Positions 59,421 to 64,000 of a DNA stretch of 64,000 nucleotides are shown here, piece after piece. The notes beneath the pieces were generated by a model. The model saw nothing but the letters and a program-made list of their open reading frames with translations. It made no database searches and was not told the origin of the DNA. Each line of letters opens with the position of its first letter. The first letter of the stretch is position 1. Origin of the DNA: Chitinophagales bacterium. Its GTDB lineage: Bacteria; Bacteroidota; Bacteroidia; Chitinophagales; Chitinophagaceae. Location of the stretch: the NCBI GenBank assembly GCA_020636495.1, contig JACJXQ010000008.1, positions 1,674,001 to 1,738,000 of the forward strand, given 5' to 3'. The translations under genes were made by a program, and so were the position numbers.

Positions 59421-60695
59421 ATGAAACAAGTTGTAATATTAGGAGCAGGTTTTGCCGGGTTACAACTGGCTCGCAGGCTGGATGCTAAATACTACGAGGT
59501 GACACTCATAGACAAGTATAACTTTCACCAGTTTCAGCCTTTGTTCTACCAGGTGGCAACCGCCCGTCTCGAGCCCAGTTCGGTATCGTTCCCGCTGCGT
59601 AAGGTCTTTCAGCGCAAGCCCAATGTGCATGTCAGGATAACGGAGGTAAACAGGATAGACACGCAGGCACAGCAGGTACACACCGCAGATGGCGACTTTG
59701 CTTACGACTACCTGGTGGTGGCTACCGGCTGTACTTCCAACTACTTCGGCAATGCCAATATCGAAAAGTATGCCTTCCCAATGAAGTCGACCACGGAGGC
59801 GATAGCCTTGAGGAACCGCATACTGCTCAACTTCGAGGACGCACTCAGCGCTACGCCGGACGAGCTTGAGCGCATCATGAACATAGTGATAGTAGGTGGC
59901 GGCCCTACTGGTGTTGAATTGGCAGGGTCTCTGGCAGAGATGAAGACCCGTATACTACCTAAAGACTATCCTGATATGGACTTCAGCAAGCTGGGCATAT
60001 ACCTGCTGGAAGGGCAGGACACTACGCTGGCAGCCATGAGCGAAAAGTCGCAGCAAACGTCTATGCGCTACCTGAAAACCATGGGTGTGCAGCTATGGAC
60101 CAACACAATGGTAGAAGATTATGACGGTAACCAGGTGACCACCAAAGATGGCCGCACTATCCCGACTAATACTATGATATGGGCAGCAGGTATATCTGGT
60201 AATGTACCCGTGGGCATACCCAAAGAGTCGCTGGTGCGTGGCAACCGTATCCGGGTCAATCAACTGGCTGAGGTAGCGGGCGTAGATAATGTATTCGCCA
60301 TAGGCGATGTGGCATATATGGAGAATGAAGCATGGCCCAAAGGACACCCGCAATTGGGCAATGTGGCTGTGAATGCAGGTGTGCACCTGGCTAAGAACCT
60401 GAAAAGGCTGGCAAAGGGGAAAGAGATGCTGCCCTTCAAATACAAGAACCCCGGCACTATGGCCACTGTAGGCAAGAGCAAAGCCGTCTGCGACCTGCCT
60501 TTGCTGAGCTTTACAGGGCTGCCCGCATGGCTGTTCTGGATGGCACTACACCTGATGCTGATAGTAAGTGTACGCAACAGGTTGTTCATCTTCATCAACT
60601 GGGCCATCAGCTACTTTACTAACGATACTACGCTCAGGCTGATACTGCTACCCACCCGCAAGCAGATTGAGCTATTGAAGAGAAGCGGGGCTTAA
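59421..60695 (+). CDS. ndh: Type II NADH:quinone oxidoreductase
   Basis: 424 residues with FAD-binding VVILGAGFAGLQLARRL, NAD-binding IVIVGGGPTGVELAGSLAEM, the second FAD motif VFAIGDVAYM, and QLGNVAVNAG near the quinone site. A C-terminal hydrophobic amphipathic region (LPAWLFWMALHLMLIVSVRNRLFIFINWAISYF) serves for membrane attachment. It passes electrons from NADH to quinone without proton pumping. Its stop shares a 4-base overlap with the convergent gene. Confidence 0.9.
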   Translation: MKQVVILGAGFAGLQLARRLDAKYYEVTLIDKYNFHQFQPLFYQVATARLEPSSVSFPLRKVFQRKPNVHVRITEVNRIDTQAQQVHTADGDFAYDYLVVATGCTSNYFGNANIEKYAFPMKSTTEAIALRNRILLNFEDALSATPDELERIMNIVIVGGGPTGVELAGSLAEMKTRILPKDYPDMDFSKLGIYLLEGQDTTLAAMSEKSQQTSMRYLKTMGVQLWTNTMVEDYDGNQVTTKDGRTIPTNTMIWAAGISGNVPVGIPKESLVRGNRIRVNQLAEVAGVDNVFAIGDVAYMENEAWPKGHPQLGNVAVNAGVHLAKNLKRLAKGKEMLPFKYKNPGTMATVGKSKAVCDLPLLSFTGLPAWLFWMALHLMLIVSVRNRLFIFINWAISYFTNDTTLRLILLPTRKQIELLKRSGA

Positions 60696-61402
60696 GCCGC
60701 TTCTATCTGGCGTACTAATGCCCGTTTGGCAATGGGCAGCAGTGTCTCTTTCAGCGGCACTTCAAGGTTACTCTCAACAAAGTACACGGCCGGGTTGGGT
60801 AGTGTGCGTATGCTCTTTATGATCTGCGTCTTTATGTGCTCATAAGTAATAGATATGTTCTTTGCATAACGGTCTATATACACCATCTTGACAGCTTTAT
60901 AGCGGGTGTCATTATGTTGCAGCATGCTGATGGTGTAGTTGTAGGCATGTACTTCATGCTGCTGCTTATAGCGCAACAGCATATAGCCTTCATTCTTATA
61001 CAGCGGCATAATACCTACGGGCTCTATGTTCAGCTGTTGTTCTACCAGTTCGTATATGCCTGTTCCATCGTCAATAGTATGCTTCATCCTGTCTATGGCA
61101 AAGCTTACGATCTCTTCCAGTTCGGCCATCATGGCATTGTCCTTCAGCATCTCGGTATACACCAGTTGCAGCCGTTCCAGGTTCACCTGGCTCAGTTGAC
61201 GTGGAAAGCTGTTCTGCAAAAGTTGTTTGTTCTTTCTGAAGTCTTCCAGGTTGCGGTAGTGAAAGATGACATCCGCAAGTTGAGGGTACAGCTTGTTATC
61301 GTTAAAGTATTTGTTCACTTCCTGCAGGTAGGCCAGCAGCTTGTATTTCTGCAGCTCAAAATCAATATAGCCATCCAGGAACCATGTTTCGCTGAGTGCC
61401 AT
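60692..61402 (-). CDS. Conserved hypothetical helical protein
   Basis: 236 residues from the ATG at 61402 (MALSETWFLDGYIDFELQKYKLLAYLQ); a TTG at 61411 adds three residues. It is mostly helical with a beta segment near IEPVGIMPLYKNEGYMLLRYK. There is no signal peptide or membrane segment. I recognise no family. It converges with ndh. Confidence 0.6.
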   Translation of the reverse strand: MALSETWFLDGYIDFELQKYKLLAYLQEVNKYFNDNKLYPQLADVIFHYRNLEDFRKNKQLLQNSFPRQLSQVNLERLQLVYTEMLKDNAMMAELEEIVSFAIDRMKHTIDDGTGIYELVEQQLNIEPVGIMPLYKNEGYMLLRYKQQHEVHAYNYTISMLQHNDTRYKAVKMVYIDRYAKNISITYEHIKTQIIKSIRTLPNPAVYFVESNLEVPLKETLLPIAKRALVRQIEAA

Positions 61403-61486
61403 AAGTTGCAATTTAAGGTTACCCTAATTTACGAATAAATGCTTTATGTAGCTTCTGTATCGAATTCAGTTATGACATAAATATGA

Positions 61487-61882
61487 TCATTTTAACACTG
61501 TTTCAATAGTTATGGGATTGCTGAGTGTAAAGTGTATCGGGCACTTGTCGGCTATCTGCAACAGGCGTTTGGTCATGTCTTCATCAAGATCGCCGGTCAT
61601 GGTCACTTCTTTTTTGAAGTGGCTGGTGCGTGTGTCTTTGTCCCGCTCGTAAGTTACAATGATAGATACCGTTTCCAGAGGCCATTCTTTTCGGTCGGCA
61701 TACATACGCATGGTAATGCAGGAGCATGCTCCTAATGCAGAAGCCAGCAATTCGCCCGGGGCAAAGCCCAGGTTCTGTCCTCCGGCATCAAAGGGTTCAT
61801 CAGCTACTATGTCGTTGCCAGCTGAGGAATGTATGCGGGTGATGTACTTGTCTTTGCCTATTACAGATGTGGTCTGTCTCAT
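61487..61882 (-). CDS. OsmC/Ohr-family protein
   Basis: 131 residues. It has the OsmC fold with the redox Cys in LGACSCITMRMYADRK (about 53-55) and the second Cys in ADKCPIHFTLSNPI (about 114), and the FAPGELLASALG block. OsmC proteins reduce organic hydroperoxides through these cysteines. It is divergent from the sigma factor at 61984 with a palindrome between them. Confidence 0.9.
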   Translation of the reverse strand: MRQTTSVIGKDKYITRIHSSAGNDIVADEPFDAGGQNLGFAPGELLASALGACSCITMRMYADRKEWPLETVSIIVTYERDKDTRTSHFKKEVTMTGDLDEDMTKRLLQIADKCPIHFTLSNPITIETVLK

Positions 61883-61941
61883 GAGTTATTGTGTATTGAT
61901 CCTTAATTTATATTAAAATGTTGATATTTGCCTGAATCTAA

Positions 61942-61954
61942 GTTGTAATACAAC
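61942..61954. promoter_or_regulatory. 13-bp palindrome upstream of the second sigma factor
   Basis: GTTGTA-A-TACAAC, perfect, 29 bases before the ATG at 61984 and 59 bases before the OsmC gene. It resembles the imperfect GTTGTA-C-TATAAC at the WYL gene (53945-53957). Confidence 0.4.
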
Positions 61955-61983
61955 GTAAAATTAGCTAACCAGAGGCGTACAAT

Positions 61984-62538
61984 ATGTTACATACGTTACA
62001 CCCCGAACAATGGGTAGACAATTATGCTGATAAGCTGTATGCTTTTGCCAAGGCCAGGGTCTCGTCAGAAGAAACAGCCCGTGACATAGTACAGGATACC
62101 TTTCTGAGCGCCTGGAAGGCCAGGGAAGGGTTCAGGGGAGAGGCATCTGAAAAAAGCTGGTTATACACTATTTGCCGAAATAAGATAACTGACCATTATC
62201 GCAAGGCAGCCCACTCGCTTGAGGAATTGGGTATGGATGATTATGGCTCAGATCTGTTTACCGATGAGGGACATTGGCGAAAAGACCGCCTGCCTGAAGA
62301 GTGGCAAACCACTTCTGCGCGATTAGAAACGAAAGAGTTCTACAACGTATTAGACTTCTGTAAGAACAAATTGAAAGAACTCCAGAAAGCTGTTTTCGTG
62401 ATGAAGTATATAGATGATATAGATACGGATGAAATTTGTAAGATTCTTAATATTACCCCGTCTAATTACTGGGTACTGGTGCACAGGGCGAAACTTCAGT
62501 TGAGAGATTGCCTGGATAAAAGCTGGTTTAAAAAATAA
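61984..62538 (+). CDS. ECF-type RNA polymerase sigma factor
   Basis: 184 residues. Region 2: LYAFAKARVSSEETARDIVQDTFLSAWKAREGF and SWLYTICRNKITDHYR. Region 4: FCKNKLKELQKAVFVMKYIDDIDTDEICKILNITPSNYWVLVHRAKLQLRDCL. It is followed after 8 bases by a small Cys/His protein, the usual anti-sigma position. Confidence 0.92.
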   Translation: MLHTLHPEQWVDNYADKLYAFAKARVSSEETARDIVQDTFLSAWKAREGFRGEASEKSWLYTICRNKITDHYRKAAHSLEELGMDDYGSDLFTDEGHWRKDRLPEEWQTTSARLETKEFYNVLDFCKNKLKELQKAVFVMKYIDDIDTDEICKILNITPSNYWVLVHRAKLQLRDCLDKSWFKK

Positions 62539-62546
62539 TACCTGAT

Positions 62547-62807
62547 ATGATAGGCATGATTAGTTGTAAGGAGGCAACTTACCTGGTTTCTAAAAAAGAA
62601 CAGGGTAAGATAACCATTGCGGAGCGGATAAGGCTGTCATTACATTTAATGATCTGTAAGTTTTGTAAGCGTTTTGAAAAACAGAATAAGATAATTACAG
62701 AGCATGCAAAGCGGTTGGAACATGTCTTGTATAATGATGGGGAAACGACATTGCCTGATTCATATAAGGAGCACATCAGGTCGTCAGTGACAGGCAATAA
62801 TGATTAA
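62547..62807 (+). CDS. Small zinc-finger anti-sigma-like protein
   Basis: 86 residues. ISCKEATYLVSKKEQGKITIAERIRLSLHLMICKFCKRF carries Cys, His and CxxC in the ZAS (HxxxCxxC) arrangement typical of small Bacteroidota anti-sigma factors. There is no membrane segment, so it is soluble. A start three codons later (62556) is possible. It is translationally close to the sigma factor and probably inhibits it. Confidence 0.75.
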   Translation: MIGMISCKEATYLVSKKEQGKITIAERIRLSLHLMICKFCKRFEKQNKIITEHAKRLEHVLYNDGETTLPDSYKEHIRSSVTGNND

Positions 62808-62928
62808 TCATGTATTAATTGAAACAGACACAGTTATAAGCATTGCAGTTGCACGCAGGTAATACTTATCAAGTATAGCGTTGTCAAGGTTCTTTTTAAA
62901 GTGGTTTTCCCTTTTGGGTATTATCATC

Positions 62929-62936
62929 TATTTTTG
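62929..62936 (+). promoter_or_regulatory. Putative promoter -7 box for 62960 gene
   Basis: TATTTTTG, an exact TAnnTTTG match, 23 bases before the ATG. Confidence 0.45.
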
Positions 62937-62959
62937 CCAGCAAAACAGCACTGTTTCTT

Positions 62960-63727
62960 ATGAAATTTCCGGGATCGAAAGGTAAAATACTGCTATTGTG
63001 CTCATTAATAAGTACCACAGCATTTGCACAAAGAGGTGCTATTGAAGTTGCTTTAGGCGGAGGTATGAGTATTAATAGCAACCCGGGTAAAAATATGACC
63101 TATAAGGGCAGTAAAATGACCCTTAACTATTCTTCCGGTTTTAGCCTGATGTTCAATCCACACCGTAGCGTTTCTGCCGGCATAGAAGCCCGGATGTTGG
63201 AGTTATCTCGTAAATCGCCCGATGTAACCTATCCCACTTATCTTAAAACAACCATAGGCGGTGATAATCGCAGATTTGTTTACTCTAAGTCACTACTATC
63301 CGGTGCTGTAGTAGTAAACGGGAAATATAACCTTCCGAGAGGATATGCATATGGTGGTGGCGCACTAGGTTATGCATTATCAACCCATGATTCAAAAACT
63401 TTCAACACCAATAAAGAGTCATATAGGGCACCTGATGGAGGTAATGGTATAATGTTTGGTCTCCAGGCTGGTTATACCCATGGTATAAGCGAGGCCTCTG
63501 CAGTATTCGTGGATATAGCTTTAAGGAATTATTCACTGAAATATGATGCAGGCGCACCCGAAGTACGTCCATACGAGGACCTGCATTATAACATAACAGC
63601 ATATACTATTACTGCAGGTTTAAAGCTACGTATCATGCCTAAATACAGGTTGCAGAATGACATACCTGCATTCAGAGGCAGGGGACGTAGCTACAAGCCA
63701 CGCAGAATAAGAGGACCAAGGAGGTAA
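62960..63727 (+). CDS. Outer-membrane beta-barrel protein with basic tail
   Basis: 255 residues with a signal peptide (KILLLCSLISTTAFAQ), amphipathic strands (IEVALGGGMSINSNPG, GFSLMFNPHRSVSAGIEARML, AVVVNGKYNLPRGYAYGGGALGYAL, YTHGISEASAVFVDIALRNYSL, AYTITAGLKLRIMPKY) and an Arg-rich C-terminus (RGRGRSYKPRRIRGPRR). The tail is unusual for a barrel protein and may sit outside the membrane. The stop is 1 base from the convergent lgt stop. Confidence 0.68.
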   Translation: MKFPGSKGKILLLCSLISTTAFAQRGAIEVALGGGMSINSNPGKNMTYKGSKMTLNYSSGFSLMFNPHRSVSAGIEARMLELSRKSPDVTYPTYLKTTIGGDNRRFVYSKSLLSGAVVVNGKYNLPRGYAYGGGALGYALSTHDSKTFNTNKESYRAPDGGNGIMFGLQAGYTHGISEASAVFVDIALRNYSLKYDAGAPEVRPYEDLHYNITAYTITAGLKLRIMPKYRLQNDIPAFRGRGRSYKPRRIRGPRR

Positions 63728-63728
63728 A

Positions 63729-64000
63729 CTATGATAGTTGCATCTCCTTCTTCTTTTTCCTGACCATAAATAGCAGTATCAGACCGGTAATAACCAGTAC
63801 CGTCGAGATGATCTCGGCCTGTGTGGGGTGAATAAAACCAAGATCATATTTATAGTTCACACGTATCTTCTCTACAAAGAAGCGCTCCAGGCCATTCATT
63901 ATAAGGTATATTCCGAACAGTTGGAGAGGATACTTCATTCGTGTACGTAAAGCCCAAAGAATTGCAAATAATACCATGCATGCTACAAACTCATATATAG
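63729..64000 (-). CDS. lgt: Prolipoprotein diacylglyceryl transferase (C-terminal part)
   Basis: 90 codons of an open frame entering from the right edge. FGIYLIMNGLERFFVEKIRVN with conserved Glu-Arg matches the Lgt signature near the C-terminus, followed by a final membrane segment (AEIISTVLVITGLILLFMV). Lgt adds diacylglycerol to the lipobox Cys, which suits the many lipoproteins here. The N-terminal part is outside the window. Confidence 0.88.
   Translation of the reverse strand, partial: IYEFVACMVLFAILWALRTRMKYPLQLFGIYLIMNGLERFFVEKIRVNYKYDLGFIHPTQAEIISTVLVITGLILLFMVRKKKKEMQLS

Overview
The window is a chromosomal segment of a Bacteroidota bacterium, most likely from the Chitinophagales/Chitinophagaceae side of the phylum (inference). 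The indications are: two secreted proteins with PKD and type IX secretion sorting domains; many short lipoproteins with a Cys lipobox; Bacteroidota-type -7 boxes (TAnnTTTG) upstream of many genes; DUF5683, DUF2461 and YHYH families; and a thioesterase/ketosynthase pair of the flexirubin or aryl-polyene kind. Genes are densely packed on both strands with no strong strand bias. I saw no rRNA, tRNA, CRISPR array, transposase or intact prophage.

Layout. 1-1710 is the end of a lipid/polyketide-type operon (partial gene, thioesterase, ketosynthase). 1707-4686 has an M20 peptidase, a SPOR protein and isocitrate dehydrogenase. 4687-5236 is a long non-coding stretch with a promoter and terminator that bracket a roughly 100-nt candidate RNA. 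5237-9427 is a 2.1-kb tandem duplication of a T9SS-exported protein gene plus its 3' flank. 9428-24213 is mixed housekeeping: hydrolase, secreted PEBP and adenosine deaminase, thioesterase, AlkC-like glycosylase, an RHH/SPFH pair, DNA polymerase delta', phosphoesterase, Pcm, DUF5683, tail-specific protease and LipB. 24357-30570 has an amino-acid permease, Lpd, an orphan DUF4255 (contractile-injection-type) gene, an M28 peptidase and DUF2461. 30663-35232 has a secreted HExxH protein, an ECF sigma factor with two membrane partners, then YHYH, MORN and SCO lipoproteins. 35273-45897 includes BI-1, a PAS-LuxR regulator, LepA, a PhbB-like reductase, IspF, L25 and Prs. 46073-52990 has twin PIG-V-like membrane proteins, a LutA/GlpC-like Fe-S protein, RibH, a TPR protein, PdhA and RecF.

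53000-58500 looks like the most plastic part. It holds an AT-rich gene of unknown function flanked by a duplicated promoter/start of a WYL regulator, the WYL regulator with a DinB protein, several families of palindromic dispersed repeats, a VanX-like lipoprotein, and a terminase-small-subunit-like gene whose 3' part carries repeat elements read in frame. 58532-64000 has an alpha carbonic anhydrase, NDH-2, OsmC, a second ECF sigma/anti-sigma pair, a beta-barrel protein and the end of lgt.

Functional links: Icd, Lpd and PdhA belong to central carbon metabolism; LipB and Lpd are linked through lipoate. Prs and L25 are adjacent, as is common in bacteria. RecF and HolB act in replication and repair. 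Most accessory genes encode envelope or secreted proteins. The points most worth a second look are the candidate RNA upstream of icd and its promoter twin 52 kb away, the RHH/SPFH operon with a helical-turn-spaced double operator, the orphan DUF4255 gene, and the repeat-rich island at 53-58 kb.
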